A stretch of DNA of 64,000 nucleotides from Mucilaginibacter ginsenosidivorax (GTDB lineage Bacteria > Bacteroidota > Bacteroidia > Sphingobacteriales > Sphingobacteriaceae), in assembly GCF_007971525.1 (NCBI RefSeq), contig NZ_CP042437.1, positions 4,960,001 through 5,024,000 of the forward strand, given 5' to 3'. The position numbers and the translations under genes were made by a program. Position 1 is the stretch's first letter; every line of letters starts with the position of its first letter. Of the stretch, positions 43,674 to 51,722 are shown one piece after another. The notes under the pieces were generated by a model. That model was not told the origin of the DNA. It searched no databases and saw only the letters and a list, made by a program, of their open reading frames with translations.

Positions 43674-44351
43674 ATGTTAGAGATCATATACCGGGATGAG
43701 TACCTTATTGCTGTTAATAAGCCGCATGGCCTGTTGGTACACCGGTCGCCCATAGCGGCAGAGGCTACGGAGTTTGCGTTGCAGATATTGCGCGATCAGA
43801 TAGGGCAGAAGGTTAACCCGGTACACCGGATAGACAGGAAAACGGGCGGCATTTTACTTTTTGCGCTGGATAAGCAGGTGGAGATAGCCATGCAGCAGGC
43901 TTTTATGGATAACAAGGTGCAAAAAAAATACCTGGCCATTGTGCGCGGGCATACCGTTGATACAGAGGATATTGATTACCCGTTACGCAAAGAGAACGGA
44001 ACGTTACAGGATGCTTTTACCACATACACCACACTTAAACGTGCCGAACTTGATGTGCCTTTTGGCGCGCACCCCACATCAAGGTACTCGCTGGTTGAGG
44101 CTGTACCAACCACGGGGCGCATGCACCAGCTGCGTAAACATTTTGCCCACATATTTCACCCCATTATCGGCGATCGTACGCATGGCTGTAACAAGCAAAA
44201 TAAGTTTTTTACCGAAACCTGGGATATGAACACCATGTTGCTCCACGCATCGCACCTGCAATTCAGCCACCCGGTTACGGGCCGGCAAATCACTATAAAT
44301 GCCGGTTTCCAGCCCGAATTTGCAAGGGTAATGGAAATAATGGGCTGGTAA
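43674..44351 (+). CDS. truC: tRNA pseudouridine(65) synthase TruC-like
   Basis: A 225-residue enzyme of the RluA/TruC family that isomerises U65 of tRNA. The catalytic motif HRIDRKTGG holds D54. The segments VQKKYLAIVRGH and RMHQLRKHFAH are typical; there is no S4 domain, fitting TruC rather than RluA/RluD. Start ATG 43674 follows the repeat zone. A 98-residue gene of unknown function follows. Confidence 0.88.
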   Translation: MLEIIYRDEYLIAVNKPHGLLVHRSPIAAEATEFALQILRDQIGQKVNPVHRIDRKTGGILLFALDKQVEIAMQQAFMDNKVQKKYLAIVRGHTVDTEDIDYPLRKENGTLQDAFTTYTTLKRAELDVPFGAHPTSRYSLVEAVPTTGRMHQLRKHFAHIFHPIIGDRTHGCNKQNKFFTETWDMNTMLLHASHLQFSHPVTGRQITINAGFQPEFARVMEIMGW

Positions 44352-44437
44352 CGTTTTAGCTGACTGCTGGTAACGTTTTAGCTAAATAAAATAAACAAAA
44401 CGGCGTTGTATTTGTAGGTAATGCAAATAGATTAAAC

Positions 44438-44734
44438 ATGACAAAGCCTGTAGATTATACGTTATATACATCAAATGGCGACCGTTACATTACCATTAAC
44501 CCGGTAACCCAGCCCGCAACGGGTGGACACATACAAGCTACCGGTGTTTTTGGGTTGAACGAGGGTATGGTTGATTTAGGCGATATTGTTTTTGACGATA
44601 ACATGAACCAGTGGGAGTACAGCGGTATGGGCGACCTTACCCACCTGCAAGCCGAAGAAATTGCAAGTTTTATCAAAAACTACCACCAGCCTAACGCCGA
44701 AGACAGGGAGTTTGACGAGCATAGTATAGGGTAA
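44438..44734 (+). CDS. Small conserved protein of unknown function
   Basis: A 98-residue acidic cytoplasmic protein from ATG 44438. It has two beta-strand-like segments (YTLYTSNGDRYITINP, GLNEGMVDLGDIVFD) and a C-terminal helix (LTHLQAEEIASFIKNY). No motif or family recognised. The next 636 bases hold only repeats. Confidence 0.6.
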   Translation: MTKPVDYTLYTSNGDRYITINPVTQPATGGHIQATGVFGLNEGMVDLGDIVFDDNMNQWEYSGMGDLTHLQAEEIASFIKNYHQPNAEDREFDEHSIG

Positions 44735-44826
44735 TCAAATCCTTGTTGTTTGGTATACTCAAAAAGCGCAGTGCCGAATTTGTTTGATTATGCCGCCACA
44801 TCGTGTGTTTGGAAATAACCCTTTTA

Positions 44827-44918
44827 TCATTCTGAACGGAGTGAAGAATCTGTTAACCGACATGCATCGCCGATAGAAAAGTTCGTGAGTAGATTCTTCA
44901 CTCTGTTTACCCATGACA
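44827..44918. repeat. Palindromic hairpin element (GTCATTCTGA type)
   Basis: TCATTCTGAACGGAGTGAAG at 44827 is inverted at 44890-44918 (AGATTCTTCACTCTGTTT). Core is 38 bases. It belongs to the same architecture as the elements at 44933, 46801 and 50774. Confidence 0.75.
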
Positions 44919-44932
44919 TGTTTAAAAACGGA

Positions 44933-45026
44933 AGTCATCCTGAACTTGTTTCAGGATCCCACAGGACAGGTAGCCCGCATGAAGTACACTTAGCATGTGG
45001 GGTGCCGAAACAAGTTCGGCATGACA
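44933..45026. repeat. Palindromic hairpin element (GTCATCCTGA type)
   Basis: AGTCATCCTGAACTTGTTTC at 44933 pairs with its inverse ending GTTCGGCATGACA at 45026; arms about 31 bases with 6 mismatches. The loop carries ACTTAGCATGTGGGG, a core shared with the element at 46801. Confidence 0.8.
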
Positions 45027-45102
45027 TTAGGGATCAAATCGTTGTCATTCCTCTGCCAGAGTTTCCCGAAATTTTACCACTGCTCATGACGTTTTTGAAC
45101 GC

Positions 45103-45284
45103 TGGCTACGACTCACCCCGGCTACGCTGCGCTGGCCGACCTCTCTCCGGCTGCGCCGCAAAGAGGGTTGAGGAAAGAAAAATTATTTTTTCGCCCCTCT
45201 ATGCGCGAAGCGGAGAGAGGGGCAGACGGGCGTAGCCTCGTCGGGGTGAGTCGACTCGCCGCCATGCGATATACATCATTCCCC
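45103..45284. repeat. Interspersed repeat, copies 2 and 3 in inverted arrangement
   Basis: A left arm (45103-45167) and a right arm (45194-45284) are inverted copies of the unit that also occurs at 40942. The right arm holds CCCCTCTATGCGCGAAGCGG and GCGTAGCCTCGTCGGGGTGA. Confidence 0.75.
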
Positions 45285-45370
45285 CTTTCAGAATTCCCCG
45301 ACATTTTATAACTCAATTAGGAAGCTTCTTATTTTAAGCGTCATTCTCAGCTTTAGCGTTCCGCTAAATT

Positions 45371-45760
45371 TTAGTTCAGACTATGCTCAATGTCCCCGGC
45401 CTTCAATAAGCACTCTTTTACGGTGCTAACAATATCGGCAAGGCTAAATGGCTTGGCCACAAACGCATCAGAGCCATAGTTACCCAATGACTCCAGCACC
45501 CGGGGATAAGCCGAAACCATAACTACCGGTATATGGGCCGTGAGCGGGTTGGTTTTTAGGATATGGCAAAGTTCGCCGCCGTTTATACCAAAAAGGATAT
45601 AATCTAATATCACCAGGTCGGCGTTAAAAGCCATGGCCGATTTGCATATGTCATCGGTGTAATTCAAAATTTCAATCTCGTAACCCTCCATCTCGAGTAC
45701 GTCTTTCATCACCTCAAGGATATCTTCGCTATCATCAAGTATCAAGATTTTTTTAGACAT
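45371..45760 (-). CDS. Single-domain response regulator (REC)
   Basis: A 129-residue receiver: D9/D10 acid pair, phospho-acceptor D53 (LVILDYILFGINGGE), S84 (VSAYP) and K101 (VAKPFS). Output domain absent. It resembles the REC at 18874, with the usual Pro after the acceptor segment replaced by Phe (ILFG). No kinase is adjacent, so the partner is elsewhere. It stands alone between the repeat cluster and tetR. Confidence 0.9.
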   Translation of the reverse strand: MSKKILILDDSEDILEVMKDVLEMEGYEIEILNYTDDICKSAMAFNADLVILDYILFGINGGELCHILKTNPLTAHIPVVMVSAYPRVLESLGNYGSDAFVAKPFSLADIVSTVKECLLKAGDIEHSLN

Positions 45761-45923
45761 TTTTTATATAATTGGTACTCTCAATAACGTGGCAGATTTA
45801 GGTTTTGTTTTTTGCGGCTACAACCTGTTGTTGTAATGTTTTGAATTACAGCTAAATATTTTTTTGGGTAACAGTCTTCTTACATTAAGCCGACAATTTT
45901 GCAATTGCGCGCCCGCAATAGCG

Positions 45924-46532
45924 TTAAGTTGCTTTAAGGGCGGTTATTAAAACATTTACAGTTTGCAATACCCTATCCAGGCTTGCCGGGGTGTTGGTAA
46001 CCTTGGCTATCATAATGCCGCCTTCTATCAGCGCAATCATCGATAGGGCCGTACCGTCGGCATCAGCATCCGGCTTAAATTCTCCGGCTTGTATGCCGGC
46101 AGTAATCAGGTTTTCTATCGATTTTCGCCAGCGCAGCACCGCCTGGGCGGCTTTCTCTTTTAACAATGGGTTGGTATCATCGGCATCTACCGCGGTATTT
46201 AAAATGGGGCAGCCGCCTTCAGGAAAAGTGCCGGTACGGGTAAAACTATGATACACCTGGGCATACACCAGCAGTTTTTCATAATAAGTGCCTGCCTTTT
46301 GAATCCTGTCCTGGATCTGCCTCCTGATCATGGCCGAATTATGGTCGAAAGCCGCTGCCGCAACTTCCTCTTTATTGGCAAAGTTTCCGTAAATGCTCCC
46401 TTTGGTAAGGCCTGTAGCATCCGTCAAATCAGACAGCGAAGTACCGGCATATCCTTTTTTATTGAAGATGGGTGCTGTTGTTTCTACAATGAACTTGCGG
46501 GTGCGTTCTGCTTTTGATAATTCCTTTTCCAT
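45924..46532 (-). CDS. TetR/AcrR-family regulator
   Basis: A 202-residue repressor with the N-terminal HTH (TSLSDLTDATGLTKGSIYGN FA: residues about 31-52) and a helical C-terminal ligand-binding domain. A palindrome of its likely target, ATACC-GGCT-GGTAT, sits 10 bases before its start codon, and the same core recurs before the MFS and SDR genes downstream in the map. It therefore probably represses itself and these genes until a toxic ligand binds. Confidence 0.92.
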   Translation of the reverse strand: MEKELSKAERTRKFIVETTAPIFNKKGYAGTSLSDLTDATGLTKGSIYGNFANKEEVAAAAFDHNSAMIRRQIQDRIQKAGTYYEKLLVYAQVYHSFTRTGTFPEGGCPILNTAVDADDTNPLLKEKAAQAVLRWRKSIENLITAGIQAGEFKPDADADGTALSMIALIEGGIMIAKVTNTPASLDRVLQTVNVLITALKAT

Positions 46533-46541
46533 AATACAAAT

Positions 46542-46555
46542 ATACCGGCTGGTAT
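46542..46555 (-). promoter_or_regulatory. TetR operator, site 1 (tetR promoter)
   Basis: ATACC-GGCT-GGTAT, a 5-4-5 dyad, just upstream of the tetR start codon. The core matches the larger palindromes at 48719 and 49546. Confidence 0.75.
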
Positions 46556-46800
46556 TTGATATTGCGAGTGCCCGTTATGTAAAACCTTAAAAAATGCTTA
46601 TGACGTGCAACTAAATATAGTTAAACCAATGTCCCAAACTCCAGTCATTGCGTGTGAGCATCAGGGTTGCCCCCTAAAAAAACAGTGATGACGTCATGAA
46701 CAAAAATACAATAGAACCGTCATTGCCGAGATACCACCAACCAGGCTGGAAAAAACAGTGATGACGTGCAACGGATTTGGTTAAAAATGCCCTAAACTAC

Positions 46801-46879
46801 CGTCATTGCGAGGTACGAAGCAATCCCGAACTATGTGGGACTTAGCATGTAGGGGATTGCTTCGTACCTCGCAATGACG
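46801..46879. repeat. Palindromic hairpin element (GTCATTGCGA type)
   Basis: Perfect 27-base arms: CGTCATTGCGAGGTACGAAG at 46801 continues to 46827, and the inverse runs 46853-46879. The loop holds ACTTAGCATGTAGGGG. Upstream, degenerate copies of TGATGACGTGCAAC and CCGTCATTGC recur at about 46600, 46680, 46735 and 46760, giving a diverged tandem array from 46600 on. Confidence 0.9.
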
Positions 46880-46951
46880 AATATTTGATATTGACAGTCA
46901 GTGACTTACAAACATGTCATTATAATATGTTGATTATCAAATATATTTTTT

Positions 46952-47058
46952 ATTCCCCTCTCGAGAGGGGGCGCGGTGGAAGGTGCGTTGGCAGGGGTGT
47001 GTTTTCCACGTTTCATTGCGCGCATAACACACCCCTCCGGCCCTCTCAAGAGGGGAAT
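46952..47058. repeat. Palindromic element (CCCCTCTC-AGAGGGG)
   Basis: ATTCCCCTCTCGAGAGGGGG at 46952 and CCCTCTCAAGAGGGGAAT to 47058 are inverted; inside lie AGGGGTGTGTT and AACACACCCCT. Located after tetR, beyond the MFS stop codon at 47160. Confidence 0.8.
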
Positions 47059-47159
47059 CGCACTTTTCCACCGCTTTTTTTAAAGAAGCGCAAATGTGAT
47101 GGGTTCCACAACATTTGCGCTAAATCTTTGCCCTTGCTGCGCTTTTAATTGTCCTGTTA

Positions 47160-48701
47160 TTAATGGTCGCTCACTAAAACCACCGGCCCCGCCTGTTTTT
47201 TACGATCGAGCACCACCAGCAATAAAGGCATCGCCAATACAAATAACAGGCCCACAAAAATATAGGCATCCAGGTAACTCATCAGGAATGATTGCCGGTC
47301 TATCCCGTTATTTACTACAGCCATCGCTTTGTGCTGTGCCTCTATCAGCGTGCCGCTTTTGGCCGCAAAATATTGGGTTAGCCCATTGATACGTTGTGTA
47401 GCCTGCGGATTATATATGCTGATGTTAGAGATAAGATCGTTGCGGTGAGATCCAAAACGATGGGCCACATAAGTATTGATCATAGCGATACCGAACGAGC
47501 CGCCAAGCTGCCGCATCATGTTGTTTAATGCCGATCCCTGCGGAACATCTTTGGCATCTAACCCCGATACTGCCAATGCCGTAAGCGGAACGGTTAAAAA
47601 AGCCAGCCCCAAAGCCCTGAATATAAGTATCCTGGCCAGGTTGCCGGGCGTGGCTTCGAGGTTTAGGCCCGACATCAGGAAGCTGAAAATTATAAACAAA
47701 ACAAAGCCGATGGTGATAATTATTAGTGGCGATACGCCCCGTTTGAGCAGGGTGGCCGAAAACAGCAGGCCAAAAATGGCCAATATAGCACCCGGCAGCA
47801 AGGTAAGCCCCGTTATAGTAGGCGGGAATAGTAATACCCGCTGTGCCAGCACCGGCGTTAAAAACACCGATGTAAACAGGCCTACACCTGTTACCGCGGT
47901 AAGTACCGCAGCAACCGCCAGCGATTTGCTTTTAAGCACCCGCAAATCAATAACGGGGTTGGGGATGGTAAGCTCCCACCAGATGAAGATGAGAATACTG
48001 AAAACGGCAATAACGGTTAACACTACGATATAACCTGCAGAAAACCAATCGTCAGTTTCGCCGCGCTCCAGCACCGTTTGGAGCGAGCCGACGCCTATAA
48101 TCAACAACAGGATACCCCACCAGTCGACGGCTTTGGGTGTTACTTTTATCTCGGGTTCGGTAACCAGCAAAATGCTGGATACCGCAACGGCAATACCTAT
48201 GGGGATATTGATAAAAAATATCCAGGGCCAGGAGTAGTTTTCGGTGATGAAACCGCCAAGGGTGGGGCCAATGGTTGGGCCTAAAAATACACCCACGCCA
48301 AATAAGGCGCTGGCAATACCCGCACGGGCTTTGCCATAAACTTCAAAAACGATTGCCTGCGATACTGATAACAGCGCACCGCCGCCTATGCCCTGCAAAA
48401 AACGGAACAGTACCAATGTCCAGATATTTGACGCCAGCCCGCACATGGCCGAAAAAAAGGTAAAAGCGATGATGGAGCCTATATAATAATTGCGCCTGCC
48501 CAGCTTGGTGGCTAAAAAGCTGGTCATGGGGATGACGATGATATTGGCGATGGCGTAAGCAGTGATAACCCAGGAAGTATCTTCCAGGGTTGATCCCAGG
48601 TTACCACTCATGTGCGACAGCGCTACATTGACTATTGAGGTATCAATAAGCTCCATCATAGCGGCGGTAATAACAGTGATGATGAGAATGCTTTTTTTCA
48701 T
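47160..48701 (-). CDS. DHA2-family MFS drug efflux transporter
   Basis: A 513-residue proton-coupled drug efflux pump with 14 predicted TM helices (EmrB/QacA type). Motifs: LIDTSIVNVALSHM in TM1, the loop 2-3 motif A (KLGRRNYYIG), and motif C in TM5 (GVGVFLGPTIGPTLGGFI). It begins 18 bases after a perfect 34-bp palindrome matching the TetR operator core. No membrane-fusion partner (EmrA-like) is adjacent. An SDR gene lies just upstream with its own operator. Confidence 0.93.
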   Translation of the reverse strand: MKKSILIITVITAAMMELIDTSIVNVALSHMSGNLGSTLEDTSWVITAYAIANIIVIPMTSFLATKLGRRNYYIGSIIAFTFFSAMCGLASNIWTLVLFRFLQGIGGGALLSVSQAIVFEVYGKARAGIASALFGVGVFLGPTIGPTLGGFITENYSWPWIFFINIPIGIAVAVSSILLVTEPEIKVTPKAVDWWGILLLIIGVGSLQTVLERGETDDWFSAGYIVVLTVIAVFSILIFIWWELTIPNPVIDLRVLKSKSLAVAAVLTAVTGVGLFTSVFLTPVLAQRVLLFPPTITGLTLLPGAILAIFGLLFSATLLKRGVSPLIIITIGFVLFIIFSFLMSGLNLEATPGNLARILIFRALGLAFLTVPLTALAVSGLDAKDVPQGSALNNMMRQLGGSFGIAMINTYVAHRFGSHRNDLISNISIYNPQATQRINGLTQYFAAKSGTLIEAQHKAMAVVNNGIDRQSFLMSYLDAYIFVGLLFVLAMPLLLVVLDRKKQAGPVVLVSDH

Positions 48702-48718
48702 GGCGGGGCTGAATAAAT

Positions 48719-48752
48719 ACTATAGAATATACCGAATGGTATATTCTATAGT
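48719..48752 (-). promoter_or_regulatory. TetR operator, site 2 (MFS promoter)
   Basis: A perfect palindrome with 15-base arms, ACTATAGAATATACC and its inverse around GAAT. It is centred about 35 bases before the MFS start codon. The ATACC-n4-GGTAT core matches the tetR and SDR sites. Confidence 0.9.
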
Positions 48753-48771
48753 AAATTTTTTTCGACTAAGA

Positions 48772-49512
48772 TTACTCCCTTGGTAAGTTCATCACTCTTA
48801 AGGCTTCATCAGGGTTAGATAGGTAAAGCCTGTAAAATTGTTCGGTACCGGCAACACGTATTTCATAGGTATCGTTTTTTAACCCGGCTAAAAACTCATC
48901 GGCAACCTGGGCTGGCGGAATACCATTTTTACCACCAATTTCGGCCGAGAATTCAGTATCAACCAGCGGTGGCATCAGTTCAAAAACTTTAACACCGGTA
49001 TCTGCCAATGCTAAGCGCAAGGCACGGGTGTAAGCGTGTAATGCTGCTTTGGTAGCGCCATAAGTGGCAAGCCTGGTGCTGGGCGCAAAGGCAACTACCG
49101 ATGATACGTTTACTATAGCCGCATCAGGTTGCTTTTTGAGTGATGGCAGCAGCTTTTCATTCAGGCGGATAACCGACAGGTAGTTGGTCAGCATTTCCTC
49201 GCCGGCTTTTTCAAAGGTGTTGGTATCGCTAAGCAGGTTGTTAAGGTTTGCCGCGCCTGCGTTATTAATCACGATATTCAGTTCGGGGAAATCGGTAGTT
49301 AGTTTTGCTACCAGTTTTTCTACATCTTCGGCGTTGGATACATCGGCGGTGATAGTGCTCACGTTTGGCAATTGGGCAGCAGCCTTTTGTAAGCGGGTTT
49401 CGTTTCGGCCAATAATAATAACATGATTATCTGCTGATAATTGTTTTGCTAACTCAAAACCTATGCCGGCACTGCCGCCGGTAATGAGTATGGTGTTTTT
49501 TGAAGTTTTCAT
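48772..49512 (-). CDS. SDR-family oxidoreductase (DltE-like)
   Basis: A 246-residue NAD(P)-dependent dehydrogenase/reductase from ATG 49512; a longer frame adds ten poor residues. Visible: cofactor turn TGGSAGIG (11-18), NNAG (83-86), catalytic S137 or S138 (NVSSVVAF) and Y151-x3-K155 (YGATK). The sequence is like the cytoplasmic DltE-like SDR enzymes. A TetR operator palindrome lies 34 bases upstream, so it is probably a member of the drug-responsive regulon with the MFS pump. Confidence 0.92.
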   Translation of the reverse strand: MKTSKNTILITGGSAGIGFELAKQLSADNHVIIIGRNETRLQKAAAQLPNVSTITADVSNAEDVEKLVAKLTTDFPELNIVINNAGAANLNNLLSDTNTFEKAGEEMLTNYLSVIRLNEKLLPSLKKQPDAAIVNVSSVVAFAPSTRLATYGATKAALHAYTRALRLALADTGVKVFELMPPLVDTEFSAEIGGKNGIPPAQVADEFLAGLKNDTYEIRVAGTEQFYRLYLSNPDEALRVMNLPRE

Positions 49513-49545
49513 TTTGTGGTGCTGAGTGATTAAATTCAACACGAC

Positions 49546-49571
49546 AAAAATATACCAATCGGTATATTTTT
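49546..49571 (-). promoter_or_regulatory. TetR operator, site 3 (SDR promoter)
   Basis: AAAAATATACC-AATC-GGTATATTTTT, a perfect palindrome with 11-base arms, 34 bases before the SDR start codon. Confidence 0.88.
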
Positions 49572-49625
49572 ACAATAGCTAATATTCATCCTTGTGTCAT
49601 CATTATTAGGTGGCTTTTTTAGCGG

Positions 49626-50243
49626 TTATACCTTACGCTTTTTAAAGCTGCAAAACAGGAAGTTTTGTTTTGTTGCAAAGGGAGTGGTATGATCTTCGGT
49701 GATACAGCTTACCTTTTCAAAATGTTCGTCAAATACGGTTTGCAACTCTTGTTCTGTGTATTGTTTAATGGCTAAGCCGCTGCATTTTTCGGGCCCGTTT
49801 TCAGAAAATGTTCCGATAACTAAATAATCGCTGATTGCTTTTGCGGCAATATTTAAGTAACTGGTAATTTGATCCTGCGTTGTCAGGAAGTGGAAGGCGG
49901 CGCGGTCATGCCAAAGAGTGTAGGTTTCTGTGGGTTCAAAAGTGGTAACATCGCAAAATATCCAGGTAACCAGGCTGCTTTTTTCACCAAGCCTTACCTT
50001 TGCCTTGGCTAAGGCCGCTTCAGAAATATCCAACACGGTAATGTTGGTGTAACCCTCCTGCAGCAGGAAATCAACCAGTTTGCTGTCGCCGCCACCGACG
50101 TCGATTATCCTGTCGGTTTTTGCTAAATCGAAACCGCGAATAAAATTAAGCGATGTTTGCGGCACGGCTTGCGTCCAGCTTACTTGGTCGGGATTATTGG
50201 TGTGGTATACCCGTTCCCAATGTTCTTTTTTATCTTCTCCCAT
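49626..50243 (-). CDS. Class I SAM-dependent methyltransferase
   Basis: A 205-residue methyltransferase. Motif I IDVGGGDSKLVDFL (about 43-56), ITVLDISEAALAKAKVRL for the ribose-binding strand, and IFCDVTTFEP as motif for the adenine site. Begins MGEDKKEHWERVYHTNNPDQ, typical of TehB-like/ thiopurine-type small methyltransferases. Substrate unknown. No operon partner; the SDR operator lies between the two genes. Confidence 0.85.
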   Translation of the reverse strand: MGEDKKEHWERVYHTNNPDQVSWTQAVPQTSLNFIRGFDLAKTDRIIDVGGGDSKLVDFLLQEGYTNITVLDISEAALAKAKVRLGEKSSLVTWIFCDVTTFEPTETYTLWHDRAAFHFLTTQDQITSYLNIAAKAISDYLVIGTFSENGPEKCSGLAIKQYTEQELQTVFDEHFEKVSCITEDHTTPFATKQNFLFCSFKKRKV

Positions 50244-50711
50244 AAACGATGTTCATGTTTGGCTTAACTAAGGTCCCGATAAAAATCCGAAACGAAAAAT
50301 TTGGTTCTGTGCCGGGTTGTATGTTTAACCGTTGTTAATTATTTTACTATCGGGCTGGTTAGATTTACCCAGGCGCGGGAACCGGGCGATGGTAAAGCCG
50401 TCAGTTTTTAAAACGTAAAACACCCATTTTTTCAGACTGCTTTTTCTGAACTTTTGCAAAAAAAATCTTCGTTTTACTTTTGTATCAATAAATATACTTT
50501 TTGTGTGAATAAATATCACATTTGTAGCGAAAAGTGTGAATTTATTACCTTGTTTTTACCTGTTTGTATATGAATAAAGGGCGGTTTTTATATATAAAAG
50601 GAAGCTTGTAAATTTGTACTGTTTATCATCAAAAAGAATGGTAAAAATCGAATAATCCATTAATCCATAAATTTCGGTCCAGGCAAAATGCGGTGGGGAT
50701 CGCCGCGCCTG

Positions 50712-50951
50712 CCTGTCGGCAAACCTACTGTGTGTACAGATCTTTTGGAAACTTATTAATAAAATAGACAAGTGTCATTTCGAACGAACTGGGGCGGGCA
50801 TTGAGCGTTGGCGTGAGGAGAAATCCTAAACGCCCTGCAATTCGATAGCCTTTTCGGTATGCAAGGCGTTAAAGATTTCTCCTCGTACCTCGTTCGAAAT
50901 GACATTTTCTTTTGTTAAAAGATGTGTACACACAGTAGTTTGGCAGACAGG
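50712..50951. repeat. Nested inverted repeat, MITE-like
   Basis: Outer arms: CCTGTCGGCAAACCTACTGT at 50712 and its inverse ending ACTGTG TGTACACATCTTTT-like sequence at 50917-50951. Inner arms: GTCATTTCGAACGA at about 50774 and TCGTTCGAAATGACA to 50904, with GAGGAGAAATC and GATTTCTCCTC next to them. The whole is 240 bases. It lies in the 882-base gap 50244-51125, which contains no gene I can support. Confidence 0.75.
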
Positions 50952-51057
50952 GATACCAGCCCGTGAATAAAGCCTGTGCAGCATGAGCAGAGAGCCCGGC
51001 CGCAGGCAACGCCCGGGAAAGAATCAAGAAGTAAGATTCAAGAATCAAGACGAAGAC

Positions 51058-51090
51058 AATAAAAAAAACCTGCCGTCAATCAACCGGCAG
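51058..51090 (-). terminator. Terminator of the lutABC operon
   Basis: CCTGCCG (51068) pairs with CGGCAGG (51084); on the minus strand the stem is followed by eight T residues. It lies 36 bases past the lutC stop codon. Confidence 0.8.
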
Positions 51091-51125
51091 GCTTAATTAA
51101 AATATATAACCAGGTAATTAAGGGG

Positions 51126-51722
51126 CTAAGGAAGTATAAAAACCGACAGGCTGCGTGGACCGTGGGCGCCAATAACCAACGATTGTTCAATATCGGCTGT
51201 TTTTGATGGGCCGGAGATAAATGCACCATAGCCATACGTTGCGTTGCCAATTTTTTCATAAGCCTGGGCCATGGTAGGCACCAAATTGGTTTTACTGATT
51301 ACTACGGCCAGGTGCTGGGCAATAAAGGGTAGCACCCTTACGGTCATATCCTCTTCTGTGAGCCATAAAGCCCCGTTTTCTGCAACGCCAAGGCCCGACC
51401 AAAGAATGCATAACTCCACATCGGCAAAGCTGTGGGATAATTCGTGTTTTACATCGGCAACATAGGTGTATTCATTCATTTCCTTAATGCCTGATATGAT
51501 TTTTACACTGGGTTTAAACTCTTTGTGAAGGATGTTCTGGATGGCCGCATAGTCGGCCACTTCGTATATAAAACTGCCCCCGGCACTGCCGATGGTTTTG
51601 TATTTTTCAACCAGGTTGTCGTTGGTGGCCGTCAGGGTGCTTAAAACCTCAAGGCAGGGTAAATCTGCCTGGCTAAACTGGTTGGCTTTTACGGCTGCTA
51701 ATATGTTTTCGCGACTGCTCAT
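51126..51722 (-). CDS. lutC: Lactate utilization protein C (LUD domain)
   Basis: A 198-residue LUD-domain protein, the third subunit of the LutABC L-lactate oxidation complex. Features include a conserved acidic N-terminus, LLWSG-like segment (CILWSGLGVAENGALWL) and AHGPRSLSVFIL at the C-terminus. It overlaps lutB by four bases (ATGA), so they are translationally coupled. Together with lutA and lutB it oxidises L-lactate to pyruvate in the cytoplasm, with electrons passed through Fe-S clusters. A terminator follows. Confidence 0.93.
   Translation of the reverse strand: MSSRENILAAVKANQFSQADLPCLEVLSTLTATNDNLVEKYKTIGSAGGSFIYEVADYAAIQNILHKEFKPSVKIISGIKEMNEYTYVADVKHELSHSFADVELCILWSGLGVAENGALWLTEEDMTVRVLPFIAQHLAVVISKTNLVPTMAQAYEKIGNATYGYGAFISGPSKTADIEQSLVIGAHGPRSLSVFILP

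Noticed and set aside
45103..45284. Protein-coding fragment (LRLRCAGRPLSGCAAK)
   Set aside because: Translation of an inverted repeat element; no homologue-like sequence.
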